DNA of 64,000 bases from NCBI GenBank assembly GCA_948567375.1, contig OX419756.1, forward strand, positions 6,825,001 to 6,889,000, given 5' to 3'. The stretch is from Lunularia cruciata. Taxonomy: Eukaryota; Streptophyta; Marchantiopsida; Lunulariales; Lunulariaceae. Position 1 is the stretch's first letter, and each line of letters begins with the position of its first letter. The notes below the pieces were generated by a model. The model was not told the origin of the DNA. It saw nothing but the letters and a program-made list of their open reading frames with translations, and ran no database searches. Positions 1 to 10,727 of the stretch are shown here, piece by piece. The position numbers were made by a program, and so were the translations under genes.

Positions 1-1564
1 ATCGAATAGTCCATCCAACACCGGATGCATCTGATCCATGAAGACTGCTAGAGCATTAGTGAGTCCAAAAGGTAGAACTCTCTACTCAAAATGCCCATAC
101 CTTGTATGAAAAGTAGTCTTTTGCACATCCTCTCTATCAATAGAAATTTACCAATAGCCGCTACAAAGATCCAACTTGGAAAAGTAGCATGCTCCACTTA
201 GTTGATCAAGCAAGTCATCAATCCAAGGCAAGGGATATGCATTCTTCATGGTTTGCTTATTGAGCCCATGATAATCAATACAGAAACAAAGTCCTCCATC
301 CTTCTTTGGAACAAGTAGTACCGGTGCTCCCCAAGGAGAGGTACTATGTCATATGAAGTCCTTCCAACAACTCTATAAGTGTTGTTTGTAGTTTCTCCAA
401 CTCCTTTGGTGAGAGCCGATAGATCGGTCTACTCACTGGAGTACTCCTTGGCAATAACTCGATCTTGAAGGGCATACCTCGATTAGAGGATAATCCCTTT
501 GGCAGATCATCTGGAAATACATCCAAAAACTCCTTAACTATTTGATCAACCATTGCTTGATGAGGCTTTTGACCCTCCGTAGATTATTCTTGTGCAATTG
601 ACTTGATCTTCACTGCGAATACAAACTTATCTTCCTCCAAAGCTTGCTCTATGGCTACTTTACTAACAAACTTCCCTTCTAGGGATTCATCTCTCTTCCA
701 AGCATGCTCCTTGGTTTCCTTCTTGGCAAACCTCCCATCTTGGGATTCATCTCCCTTCCATGTTCACTCTATGACTACCTTCTCAACAAACTTCCCATCT
801 TGGGACTGATTGTTCTTGGGTGTCTTACTCAAAGGTGCCAGACAACCTAATCAAAAATTCATACCTTGGTGTTGTACTTGAATTTGGCGTTGGGTCCAAT
901 CAAATTGAACCTTATGATCTTCAAGCCAAGGTAGACCCAGAATGATATCATAGTGTAGAGGTGCCACTACAAACCTCATACACTCCAAATACTCCTTCCC
1001 AATTTTTAAGGTAACATGATACGAGGTGCAGAATGCAGGTCCTTTCTACCATCCGCCATCATCAAACTACTTTCAATCACTAGCTTGATCGGAATACCCA
1101 ATTCCTTTACTACTTGCATAGATATGCAATTCTTTGAACTTCCAGAATCAACCAAAATCTTACAACCCCGATTAGATATTTTACCTTGCAAGTGAAGCAA
1201 ACTTACATAGGGCAAGCCTTCAAATCCCATTGGAACTTATCAAGCTCCCAAGAGGCGGCTCAAAATCTCCTATTGGGATTCCTCGTTTCCTTGATCACTT
1301 TGCTCCACAACCTCCACCTAGGCAACTTGTTGAGGTTGTCCATTCTTGAGTGGACATTCAGCAATGTGATGCCCTAATTGGTGACAATAAAAACAACCAC
1401 CATTTTGTCATAGTTTCTCTCTAGCTGCCGTGCCAAGTAGTCTTTGTTGAATCACATCAGTCTCCAAGGTGCTAGCTCCTCCACTTGTGTGAAGTTTATT
1501 GATAGGCTATGTGGAGGTCAAGGTCGAGACCAAGTTGTTGCCACCAAGGAATCAAAATGTTTGG
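1..1564 (-). pseudogene. Chr-1 chromovirus pol/gag fragment (RT N-terminal part, PR-RT linker, protease, gag C-terminus)
   Basis: Minus-strand coding remnant of the outermost chromovirus, Chr-1. From high to low coordinates it holds the gag C-terminus (about 1564-1290), the protease (1230-1006, with the IL-VDSGSS active site), a linker with repeats (about 809-603), and the start of reverse transcriptase (about 550-1), which runs off the left edge. The RT lead-in FPDDLPKGL and [10 protein letters not shown] matches the other chromovirus copies here. A 2-bp loss near 367 breaks the RT frame relative to those copies. It stops abruptly at 1564, where the Chr-2 LTR begins; the matching gag sequence resumes at 53551. 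The protease and RT assignments are secure from motifs; that both halves belong to one element is inferred from the continuous gag sequence and imperfect 5-bp TSD (tttgg/ttttg). Confidence 0.85.
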
Positions 1565-1835
1565 TGTAAAAGACCGAATCCGAGGAGAGAAATAGGAGAA
1601 TGGAAACTCACATTGGAACACTTGAATGAGTGAAAACTCCAAATGCCTAGCATGAGCATTGGCTTTGGTATTTATAGGTAGCATACAAGGCCTTTGAGAA
1701 GCGTCTCAAGAAGCTTCCTCAAGCCGCTTTCTTAGAGTGCAAGCCAAGTTAACTAGGAAGCTTCTCAAGAAGCTTCCTTCTAGAAGCCATGTACTTGGCG
1801 TGCAAGCTAAGTTAGTCGGAAGCTTCTAGAAGCTT
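1565..1835 (-). repeat. Chr-2 3' LTR, left portion (interrupted by Met-1)
   Basis: Chromovirus LTR starting TGTAAAAGACCG on the plus strand, carrying the characteristic GAAGCTTC-rich arrays and TATTTATA (TATAAATA in the element's own orientation). It is broken after agctt at 1835, where Met-1 was inserted. The remaining 157-162 bp of the same LTR resume at 47491. Together the two parts give a normal LTR of about 428 bp. Confidence 0.9.
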
Positions 1836-2389
1836 TGTCGTGCGTATATACATCGCTACACAACATACATCGCTGTCAACATCATACACTATAGAAGCAC
1901 AACTCACACATAAGTCATACATAGACTCTAAAGTGCCACAATAATCAGATTGCTTACCACTCTCAACTCAACTCAACATAGATCAGTACTTGATCTGTCA
2001 CTCTATAAACTGCCAACAATTGGGCATTGATTCAGTCAAGCCACACCCACTCAAGCATAGAGAATCCAGGTGACGCTCACCGGTCTCTATCCACCATAGC
2101 CAGGAACTCAAAGGCTCAACATCAGAGAAGTGAGCTCTCTGGAGCTCACTTCAAAACTATACCCCCTGGACTCAAGCTACCTCTGAAACCCTAATGGTCC
2201 TACTGACGGCACACTTGATGGTGTGAATGGTGCAAAATGATGGTAGGCCCCACCATGAAGTCAGTACCCCAAACACAAAATTTGACCGTCGGAAAATAGT
2301 CTCTGAGAAACTGCTGACATAACTCCAACTACTATCACTGGAACTCCAGTGTTCGAGCATCTAGATGCAGCACTACAAATGGCGTGACA
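1836..2389 (-). repeat. Met-1 3' LTR (full length, about 554 bp)
   Basis: Begins TGTCGTGCG and ends GGCGTGACA on the plus strand, so it is TG...CA in the element's minus orientation. The segment 1943-2389 matches the right-hand LTR at 47043-47490. The first 107 bp (1836-1942) are absent from that right copy but are repeated inside the element at 2392-2498. The flanking TSD is agctt (1831-1835) against aactt (47491-47495), one mismatch. Confidence 0.8.
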
Positions 2390-2391
2390 GC

Positions 2392-2498
2392 TGTCGTGCG
2401 TATATACATTGCTACACAACATACATCGCTGTCAACATCATACACTATAGAAGCACAACTCACACATAAGTCATACATAGACTCTAAAGTGCCACAAT
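2392..2498 (-). repeat. Partial LTR-end duplicate inside Met-1
   Basis: A 107-bp near-perfect copy (one C/T difference seen) of 1836-1942, the terminal part of the Met-1 LTR, lying just inside the complete 3' LTR. It looks like the remnant of a tandem LTR whose remaining part was deleted. Confidence 0.85.
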
Positions 2499-2510
2499 CG
2501 CCCCCCTAGC
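2499..2510 (-). promoter_or_regulatory. Met-1 polypurine tract candidate
   Basis: In the element's orientation the sequence reads GCTAGGGGGGCG immediately before the LTR-derived repeat, as expected for the plus-strand primer of reverse transcription. Its adjacency to the partial LTR repeat rather than to the complete LTR fits a tandem-LTR origin followed by deletion. Confidence 0.5.
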
Positions 2511-2658
2511 TGGCGGTTAGGCCCCTCTAACTCCAAATAGCCATCTACTCTAAGTATATGCTATACCCTCTAATGGGCAAAGATCAAGAGGCTGGGTGCT
2601 ATGGAGCCCCATCGTTAGTTGCCTGTTTGCAATCTATACCATATAAAGAATGAACTAC

Positions 2659-3207
2659 CTATAGGTCAAGTATATCTAGGACATAACCATTGTCTCTGAG
2701 AACCACCGTGAGGGGAGGAGTCATACATGCCATATACCATCTTCTTGAACAGCTATCACACACTAACATAGTAGCAGCTCCACCAGAAGAGCCACATAAC
2801 ATACATCTCAAGCCTGCACGTACAAGTCCCAAGCTTGGGTCCATAGTACCATCAATGTTTGGGAGGTGGCATGGCGCACAATTGCGCACATGATCCTTCC
2901 AAACAACACCATCACGTCCTTCTAACACAAGGACTCCAGATGGCAAAACCTTGTGCACTCTCAAGATAGTGCGGCCTGTAGAAACATCAAGTGTCATTGA
3001 TGTTGTTTGTTGTAGATATACATAGTCGCCTAGATGAAATCGATGGATCAAGGGTCTATAAACTCCTCCTCGAATGGTAGCATAGCATACAATATCTCTA
3101 TGCTGAGCAATCACCAAGTTCTCAAAGGCCATCGGCATCACTCTCCAAAAGATCTTTGCCCGCTGAGAACATGCGCTCATCCATACATCGGGGTCATCCA
3201 AGTCCAA
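2659..3207 (-). pseudogene. Met-1 integrase C-terminus with degenerate PHD-type zinc finger
   Basis: An open stretch of 182 codons in the minus direction. Residues about 30-115 look like a gypsy integrase C-terminal domain (HLGDYVYLQQ, ILRVHKVLPSGVLVLEG, NCAPCHLP). Residues 135-161 have PHD finger spacing: C135-X2-C138, then C150-X2-C153, then W157 and C161. The expected zinc-binding His before C161 is Tyr158. The last pair is out of frame by one base: Trp at 2687-2689, Cys at 2681-2683, and Tyr where Cys is expected at 2672-2674, followed by a stop. No chromodomain is present. PHD fingers typically bind histone H3 tails, so a targeting role is plausible but inferred. The copy is no longer functional. 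Confidence 0.75.
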
Positions 3208-3252
3208 AACTATAGTAGCATCTCGACAAATGGCTACAGGTAAATCTGGATC

Positions 3253-3960
3253 TCATCCATAGAGTAGAAAGTATGGAGAGAAGGATGCTAAGGAGGCTTG
3301 CCGGCTGAACCAATAGCCCATGGCCAACCAAGGTAATTGGAGATCCCAATCTCCCAAGTAGCCTCTCTGCAAACCATACTTTCGCAATCTTCTCTTCACC
3401 ATCTGAACCACTCTCTCAGCTAAGCCATCTGCCTTAGGGTGATCTTGGGATGTAGTACAATGATCAATCAAAGCCTTTACACACAAGACCTGAAACTCCC
3501 CCAAGAACTCTGTACCCCGATCAGTCAAAACCTCAACTGGTGCACCAAGATGACTAAGAACTCGATCCAGGAACAAATAAGCTGTCCCTTCACTAGACTT
3601 GTTAGGAAGTGCCACCAACTCAATCCAATTAGAGAAGTGCTCACCAAAACATACCGATGATGTCTCACAGTCAACGGTAAAGGTCTGGCAAAGTCCAAAC
3701 TCCAATGGTAACCCAATCCCATGATAGGTAATGGGTGTAACTATGGCGTAGGAGCATTGAATGATGCTCTAACTCGGTCACAAACCACACATCTGGCAAC
3801 AAACTGCTGTACCTTGGTCTGCATACTACACCACCAATAATGACTCTGGAGTAAGCTATACATATGCTTTACTCCAAAATGTCCTAGCTCTCATGAGCAT
3901 GACGGACCAATTGTGGTCTCTGTGATGGAAGTGGTACTACTCACACTCTACCATCTTCTC
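3253..3960 (-). pseudogene. Met-1 integrase zinc-binding and catalytic core
   Basis: An HHCC zinc-binding region lies at about 3900-3765 (HAHES, GHFGVKH, then CVVCDRVRASF). The DDE core follows in 3705-3253: FSNWIELVALPNK, then LTDRGTEF with the second Asp, then DGLAERVVQMVK with the catalytic Glu. FSPYFLLYG marks the end of the core. The reading frame is broken between the zinc-binding part and the core and again before the C-terminal part (2659-3207). Family assignment to Ty3/gypsy integrase is firm. It differs clearly from both the Ath and chromovirus integrases in this window. Confidence 0.85.
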
Positions 3961-4003
3961 ATACACACAAAAGGTGTCTACCCTCCAATCTAAACCATCT
4001 GGC

Positions 4004-5520
4004 TCATTGAAGAACACGATCTCTCTCCTTGGCCCCAATTGTCTCTCCCACAACACCAGTGCAAAGATAGTCCATCACTAAGACATCATCATGAATGTCT
4101 CGCTGAACTGTACCAATATCTTCACTCTCTGGATCTATGATCTCAATAACTCCTCCTGTATGCACTGAGAGAGAAACCACCAAAGCCTCTGCAAATATAC
4201 ACAAAAAGGCCAATGCATGCCAACCTGGCACCATCTCCTCATCTGTCTTACCATGCCAATGTGCTTCGGTCTGATCCTGCTGGCTAGGACATGGGTTTCT
4301 ACTCAACCCATCTGCATCACGGTTCACCACTCCAAGTCTGTGAACAACCATGAAATCATACTCCTATAAAATCAGAGCCCATCGTGCAAGCTTCCCTGAA
4401 AGCTTGTCGGACTCCATCAACCACTTCAACGGCTGATGATCAATGATGAGAGTGAAGGGGTTACCAAATAGGTAACATCGGAAATGTGCTACTGCCCAAA
4501 CTGCTACCAAGCACTCTCCCTCATATGAACTATACTTTGCCTCCACTGAATTGTTGGAGCGACTAGCATAGGCCACCACAAACTCCTTCTCCTCATCATC
4601 ATGCTGAGTGAGCACCGCTCCAAGCCCCAACATACTCCAATCAGTATGAACCTGAAATGGTCGTCCCCTGATCGGTCTCCTCAAGATAGGAGCAGATGTC
4701 AACCTCTCCTTGAGCTCTACAAAAGCTCTCTCTTGCTCATCTCCCCAACACCACTCCTGTGTAAGCTTGGTTAACTTCGTCAAGGCCTTGGCAATGGCAC
4801 TAAATCCTCTAACATAGCGGCGATAGAAGTTCACCAACCCAAGGAATGCTCGCACTCTGCTCACATCTGTAGGCCAAGGAATACGTGCAATAGCCTGTCC
4901 ACCTTGGTCTGCTGAACACCAAGTCCTCCGGGGTAGATAGTGTGACCCAAATACTCAACCTGCTCATGGAAAAACCTACACTTCCCATGATGTAATTTGA
5001 GTCCATGAGATCTCAACCTCTCAAACACCTCCAACAACTGTCTCTCATGCTCCTCCACAATAGTGCTATAAACCAAAATGTCATCAATATAGCACCGAGC
5101 AAAATCCAATCCAGCTAGGATCCTATCCATGACCCTCTGGAACTCAGTAGGAGTGTTCTTTAACCCAAATGGTAAGAAACTCCATTGATATAACACATCC
5201 TTGCCGTGAGGATCAATAGCCCAAAATGCTGTCTTGGACTTATCCTCCTCCTTGATCGGCAACTGATGATATCCCGCTCAAAGATCCAAAGTATTGAAGA
5301 TCTTTGCATGCCCAATCGCATCAAAAATCTCCTCTGGTGTAGGCATGACATACTGATTAGCCCTGGTCTGTCGGTTGATAGGACGGTAATCTCCACACAT
5401 CTGCCTATCTATATAGTTGCCATGCATATCCTTCTTGGCTGGCATCATTGTCGCTGATGCATACTCTCCATGTGAAATCTCCACCAAACCAACCTCAAAA
5501 AGGTCACTACTCCAGCTCTA
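4004..5520 (-). pseudogene. Met-1 reverse transcriptase and RNase H
   Basis: RT begins near 5487 (GDYRPINRQTRANQYVMPTP, then IFNTLDL) and continues through LPFGLKNTPTEFQRVMD to the catalytic YIDDILVYS motif near 5090. It goes on to the thumb and connection (YLGHTIYPGGLGVQ, then VRAFLGLVNFYRRYV). RNase H follows in 4700-4370 with VHTDWS, YASRSNNSVEAKYSSYEGE and IIDHQPLKWLM. A linker with DADGLSRNP lies at about 4320. The frame changes at about 5270 and 4864, and a stop lies in the connection region, so the copy is dead. The order RT, RNase H, integrase is the Ty3/gypsy order. Confidence 0.9.
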
Positions 5521-6099
5521 AATCAATGTCCTTTCCATATCACTATATCAATAAGGATGTCAGAAAACTGGTGTGTCGCTAGTCAGCTCAATTCATATAC
5601 CAAGTCCCTTCAGAGCACCCAAATCCTTCATACTAAAGGCAAAACAACTCGTGTGACTCCTCAAGAACCTCCAAACCCTCCGTCTTTCCTCTCCAGTAAG
5701 CTTGGGTCCAAGATCTGGCTCCCAAGTATCCTCTATAACTATAGTAGGAGTGGAAGACGTACTTACTGACTGCTACACTGGGCCCTTGGGAGCAATAGTG
5801 TCATGCTCCCGACCACTAGAGGTCCCAACCTCTATGTGAAAAACTCCCTCCACTTTGGCTGCAAGCTCCACACGTCCTCTAGCTGCATCCCATGTGGACC
5901 AAGAGTGTAATCCAAGTAGCCCACGCTCACCTGGATGGACTCCAAGTAGACCACTCCTCCTAGTAGCTACTGGATATGTCCCAAGAATACCATGTCCACT
6001 CGGTCCATCACCCCTAGCATGTGCCTGAATCGTCTTGATAGGCACAGGGCTCACAAGTGTCCGAGTGGTGATGCCTATCAAGCGCATCCTACACTACTC
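5521..6099 (-). pseudogene. Met-1 linker between methyltransferase and reverse transcriptase
   Basis: An open stretch of 104 codons (6087-5773) plus flanking sequence. It is rich in Gly, Arg, Ser and His, with no domain I recognise. It joins the methyltransferase C-terminus (6343-6100) to the start of RT (about 5487), and probably forms a flexible or processed linker of the polyprotein. Confidence 0.5.
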
Positions 6100-6343
6100 T
6101 GCCAAGCCAAGGCTCACAATCCAGTCAAATAGTTTAGGTCCATAGCCTAACCTAACACTTGACGCCTGGATGCCTCTGACATTGCTAGAATAGTGGTAAT
6201 ACCGGAGTGAAAACCCATTGCTTGCTCTCTCTCATCAGCTTGGGGCTCCACCAATTGTTGTGAGTCCCAAACAAGTCCAGGTCCTCCCTCTCAAAAAGCA
6301 TGAGAGCTTGGGAAGCTCATGAGTGTGGGAAATGTAACTCTAG
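6100..6343 (-). pseudogene. Met-1 cytosine-5 DNA methyltransferase, C-terminal part (motifs IX-X)
   Basis: The continuation, after the Ath-3 and Chr-3 insertions, of the methyltransferase at 42455-41434. Reading down from 6343 gives a motif IX-like RVTFPTLMSF, then EPQADEREQAMGF and SEASRRQVLG. These correspond to motif X of C5 methyltransferases, where a Glu-rich start, a GF turn and an R..LLG-type helix precede the C-terminus. Several stops interrupt it: one near 6285, one near 6150 and one near 6125. Pre-insertion continuity is supported by TSDs of both invaders (tctag for Chr-3, gtcc for Ath-3), with only seven bases of Met-1 left between them (19751-19757). Motif X is weaker evidence than motifs I and IV; its position and order support the call. 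Confidence 0.75.
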
Positions 6344-6753
6344 TGTAAAAGACCAAAACCGAGGAGAGAAATAAGAGAATGGAAACTCACATTGGGACAC
6401 TTGAATGAGTGAAAACTCCGAATGCCTAGCATGAGCTTTGGCCTTGGTATTTATAGGTAGCATACAAGCCCCTTGAAGCTTCTCAAGAAGCTTCCTTGGA
6501 GTGCAAGCCAAGTTAACTAGGAAGCTTCTCAAGAAGCTTCTTTCTAGAAGCCGCCTACTTGGCGTGCAAGCTAAGCTAGTTAGAAGCTTCTAGAAACTTC
6601 CTTCTAGAAGCTACCTGCTTAGGGCACAAGTTAACTAGTTGGGAAGCTTCCCAAGAAGCTTCTTAGATGTTTCTAGAATATTTTAGGCTATTTTGTCTTA
6701 TTATCTACTTCATAAGCCCGACTAACTTCGTTGCTAAACTCCATATTGTTACA
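6344..6753 (-). repeat. Chr-3 3' LTR
   Basis: Starts TGTAAAAGACC and ends TTGTTACA on the plus strand. It is 410 bp, with the family's HSE-like arrays and TATTTATA. TSD tctag at 6339-6343 is matched exactly by tctag at 19746-19750. Confidence 0.93.
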
Positions 6754-8216
6754 TATTCCCCGGCCGCTAGTTGGTAACGTCCTCGTCGCTAGTGAAGCTT
6801 TGAATTCCTTGATGGCCGTCTGTGCATTTTGGAGGTGAGAAAAAGGTTCCCATGTGGCATCATGAAGGGAATACGCTTTCCAAAGGACCTTGTACTCCGT
6901 ATGTTGGCAACATCTTCGTTGAATATGGCGATGTGCAAGGATACGATCAACTTCGTACTCCTCATGATCATTGATAGGGACAGGCAAAGGAGGAGGTTGG
7001 ACTCAAGAGGAAAAGGAAGAGGGGTTAGGAAAAAAAGGTTTCAACTTGGAAACATGAAAGACATGATGGATACACATGTGATAAGGCAAGGCAAGTCGAT
7101 AAGCAACAGGAGAGACAATGTGGGTGATATCAAAGGGTCCTATCCAATTAGGAGCAAGTTTACGAACTTGGGTATCAAGTGGGAGAGGAAGGTTACTAGA
7201 GGATAGTATGACTTTATCACCAACTTCAAAGGTGAGATCACAATGATGGTGGTCCACATATTGTTTTTGGCGATTTTGAGCAACAAGGAGGTGAGACTTG
7301 GCTTGTTGGAGAGATTGGGATATAGTGGTCAAGAATGTGGAAGTATGAGGAACTTGAGAGGGAGGAGGAGCAAGAAGAGAATCTGGAACAAGCGGATCTT
7401 GGCCAAAATTGAGAAAGAAGGGAGAAAATCCGGTGCTTGCTTGTTTGGAATTGTTGTAGGCAAATTCTGCAGCTATAAGACATTCATCCCAGTTGGTGTG
7501 GTGGACATTGACAAAGGCCCGCAACATATCCTTCAATGTACAATTTGTGCGTTCGGTTTGTCCATCAGTTTGAGGATGATAGGCCGTGGACAGAGCAAGC
7601 TTGGTGCCGAGTATCTGGAAGAGTGCTTGCCAAAATTTCCGGTAAATCGAGGATCATGGTCGGAGATGAGTACACATGGCAACCCATGATGCTTGCAGAT
7701 ATTGTTGAAGTAGATTTGTGCTAAGGTTGGAGCATCCACGGTATCATAGGTTGGTGCCAAGTGGATTTGCTTACTAAGCTTATCCACAAACACCACAATT
7801 GTTGTGTGTCCTTGTTTTGTCTTTGGCAAGGATGTGATGAGATCCAAGCTCACATGCTCCTAGCGAGCGGATGGAATGGCGAGTGGTTGAAGGAGTCCAC
7901 TCGGCTTCTAGTTGCTAACCTTCTTACATTAGCAACTCTCACATGATCGGACAAAGTCTTGAACATCTCGTGTCATGTTGGGCCACCACCATTGGCGTTG
8001 GAGGGTGCCCAAGGTCTTATCCACTCCCATGTGACCAGCTACTGGTGAATCATGGGCTTCTTGAATGCGCACAAGTCAAAGATCACCTTTGGTTGGAACA
8101 TAGATCTGGTTTGCATGGAATAAAAGGCCTTCCTTGAAGGAGAAGGTGTTGTACTCCTTGTCGCATGCTGTCAGACGACCGTGTACCATTTGGAAGAAGG
8201 GATCTTGTTGTAGAGC
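6754..8216 (-). pseudogene. Chr-3 integrase with C-terminal chromodomain
   Basis: Minus-strand remnant. The chromodomain lies at 6971-6780 (EYEVDRILAHRHIQ, then EYKVLWKAYSLHDATWEP), a chromovirus hallmark thought to steer integration to modified histones. Upstream (higher coordinates) is the integrase tail with HHVFHVSKLKPF and the core: WDECLIAAEFAYNNSK near 7490, then SLDLITSLPKTKQGHTTIVVF starting near 7853. The frame is broken around 7000, 7530 and 7853, with multiple stops. The same fragments at better quality occur in Chr-4 (20481-22022). A GGGGAATA purine tract adjoins the LTR at 6754. Confidence 0.88.
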
Positions 8217-9008
8217 TTATTGAAACTCATTATGGACCTTAGGGTCAATGGAGACCGTTGTAATTGCCACCGTGATGAGAGGAAGAGCCTTCAAATCAGG
8301 TCGTTGTGATAGAGCATCAGGGATAACATGGAACCGACCTGGTTTGTACTCAAGTTTGATGTCAAAAAATTGGAGTTGCTCTTCCCATTGATGATGCCGA
8401 CTCTTCATGTGCTCCAAGTGTAAGGTCTACAATAGTGGCTTGTGATTAGTTTGCATGATCACGTGTTTCCCCAAGAGATAATGCCTCCATACCTTGGTGG
8501 CATATACTATTGCAAGTTGTTCTTGATCTCGAGTAGAGTAATTTCTTTCAGCTGTATTTAGTCAACAAGACACAAAGGCAATAGGATGTAGTCCATTTGG
8601 AAATTCTTGTTGCAACACAACTCCAATTGTAAAGTTAGAAGCATCAAAATCAACCACACAAGGTAGTTGAGGATCATATGGTTGAAGAATGGGTCTTGAA
8701 GACACCATATGCTTTAACTTCTGGAATGCTTCTTCATGCTTGGTGGTCCACTGGAAGCTCGAGTTCTTTCCAAAGAGGTCAGTCAATGGTGCAGCCACGT
8801 GAGCATAATAATGGATGAACCGTCGGTAAAAACTGGCCAATCCATTGAATGCTTGTACTTCTGTAGTATCCTTCGGGGTAGGCCAATTAGTAATGGCCTT
8901 GATCTTCTCTTCTTCCATCTTGATCCCCTTTGATGAGATCTTATGATCCAAGAAGGTAACCTCCTTCTGCCAAAAAGCACACTTTGACTTCTTGCAGTAA
9001 ATTTCCAC
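8217..9008 (-). pseudogene. Chr-3 RNase H and RT connection
   Basis: Contains the RNase H end (HMKSRHHQWEEQLQFFDIKLE, then YKPGRFHVIPDALSQRPD at 8417-8217), and the thumb/connection and RNase H start ([35 protein letters not shown], then [15 protein letters not shown] at 9008-8562). A stop at about 9005 separates it from the RT palm. DFDAS is the first RNase H acidic motif. Degenerate, but easily recognised. Confidence 0.88.
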
Positions 9009-10351
9009 TATCGTAGTCGTCTTAGGACTTCTCGCACATGACTCATGTGTTCTGCCTTTGTCCTGCTATAGATTAAGATATCATCTAAGAACACCACCAC
9101 GGACCGATCCAATAGTCCCTCCAACACCCAATGCATCTGATCCATGAAGACTGCTGGAGCATTAGTGAGTCCAAAAGGTAGAACTCTCCATTCAAAATGT
9201 CCATACCTTGTGCGAAAAGCAGTTTTTTGCACATCCTTGCCTTCAATAGAAATTTGCCAATAGCCGCTACAAAGATCCAGCTTGGAAAAGTAGCGTGCTC
9301 TACTTAGTTGATCAAGCAGGTCATCGATCCGAGGCAAGGGATATGCATTCTTCACGGTTTGCTTATTGAGTCCGCGGTAATCAATATAGAAACAAAGTCC
9401 TCCATCCTTCTTTGGAACAAATAGTACCGGTGCTCCCCAAGGAGAGGTACTATATTGTATGAAATCCTTCTCCAACAACTCTATAAGTGTTGTTTGTAGT
9501 TTCTCCAACTCCTTTGGTGAGAGCCGATAGATTGGTCTACTCACTAGAGTACTCCCTGGCAATAACTCGATCTTGAAAGGCATACCTCGATCGGAGGGTA
9601 ATCCCTTTGGCAGATCATCCGGAAACACATTTGCAAACTCATGAACTATCCGATCAACCATTGCTTGATGAGGCTCTTGGCCCTCCTCAAATTGTTCTTG
9701 TGCAATCAGCTTGATCCATACCGCGAATACTGACTTATCTTCCTCCAAAGCTTGCTTTATGGCCGCTTCATTAACAAACTTCCCTTCTAGGGAACCATCT
9801 CTCTTCCAAGCTTGCTCTATGGTTGCCTTCTTGGCAAACTTCCCATCTTGGGACTCATCTTCCTTCCAGATTCGCTCTATGGCTACTTTCTCGACAAACT
9901 TCCCATCTTGGGACTGACTATTCTTAGGCATCTTACTCAAAGGTGCCAGACAACCTAATCCGAAATTTCTACCTTGGTGTTGTACTTGAATTTGTCGTCG
10001 GGTCCAATCAAATTGAACCTTATGACATTCAAGCCAAGGTAGACCCAAAATGATATCATAGTGTAGAGGTGCCACTACAAACCTCATACACTCCAAATAC
10101 TCCTTCCCAATCTTGAAGGTAACAGGATATGAGGTGCGGAATGAAGAACCTTTTCTACCATCCGCCATCATCAACCTACTTCCAAATATTGGCTTGATAG
10201 GAATACCCAATTCCTTTGCTACTTGCATAGACATGCAATTCTCTAAACTTCCAGAATCAACCAAAATTCTACAACCTCGATTAGATATCGTACCTTGCAA
10301 GTGAAGCAAACTTGCATAGGTCGAGCCTTCAATCCCATTGGAACTTATCAA
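9009..10351 (-). pseudogene. Chr-3 protease and reverse transcriptase palm (447-codon open stretch)
   Basis: The longest intact chromovirus pol piece. Residues about 28-38 are the protease active site (ILVDSGS). Around residues 145-205 is a linker made of about three degenerate 22-residue repeats ([36 protein letters not shown]). RT begins near residue 235 ([20 protein letters not shown]) and includes [16 protein letters not shown] and the catalytic FLDDILIYS near residue 425. It continues, after a stop, into 9008-8562. The start shown is only the first in-frame Met after gag; the natural product is expected to arise by -1 frameshifting from gag at about 10393-10399. Confidence 0.85.
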
Positions 10352-10727
10352 GCTCCCAATAGGCGGCTCGAAATCTCCTACTGGGATTCCTTGTTTCCTT
10401 GATCATTCTGTTCCACAAGCTCCATCTGGGCAACTTGTCAAGGTCACCTATTCCTAAGTGGATATTTAGTAATGCGATGTCCAACTTGGCGACAATAAAA
10501 GCAACCTCCATTTTGTTGTAATCTTTCTCTATCTGCTGTGCCAAGTGATCTTCGTTAGATAGCATCAATCTGTATTGGTACCGGTTCTTCTACTCGTGGT
10601 ACAGGTAGGTTTTGTGTAGGTCGAGGTCAAGACCAAGTTGTCACAACCAAGGAGTCAAAACGCTCAGCCAATTGCATGGCTTCTTCTTCATTCTGTGGCT
10701 CTTGCATAGTCACCTCCAATTTGGTTC
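10352..10727 (-). pseudogene. Chr-3 gag C-terminal part
   Basis: Gag sequence upstream of protease, with the remains of a zinc knuckle and a basic tail (NYNKMEVAFIVAKLDIALLN region in a shifted frame). It is interrupted at 10727 by Ath-1; gag resumes at 18525. The gag-pol overlap contains AGGAAAC at 10393-10399 (minus strand), a one-base variant of the slippery GGGAAAC found in Chr-4 and Chr-2. Confidence 0.75.

Noticed and set aside
1836-1942. The 107-bp repeat as an unusually long target duplication of Met-1
   Set aside because: One copy is inside the element next to a purine tract, and a normal 5-bp TSD (agctt/aactt) accounts for the true flanks.
6317-6753. GAAGCTTC blocks as a satellite or CRISPR-like repeat array
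   Set aside because: They are confined to chromovirus LTRs, with irregular spacing and no unique spacers.
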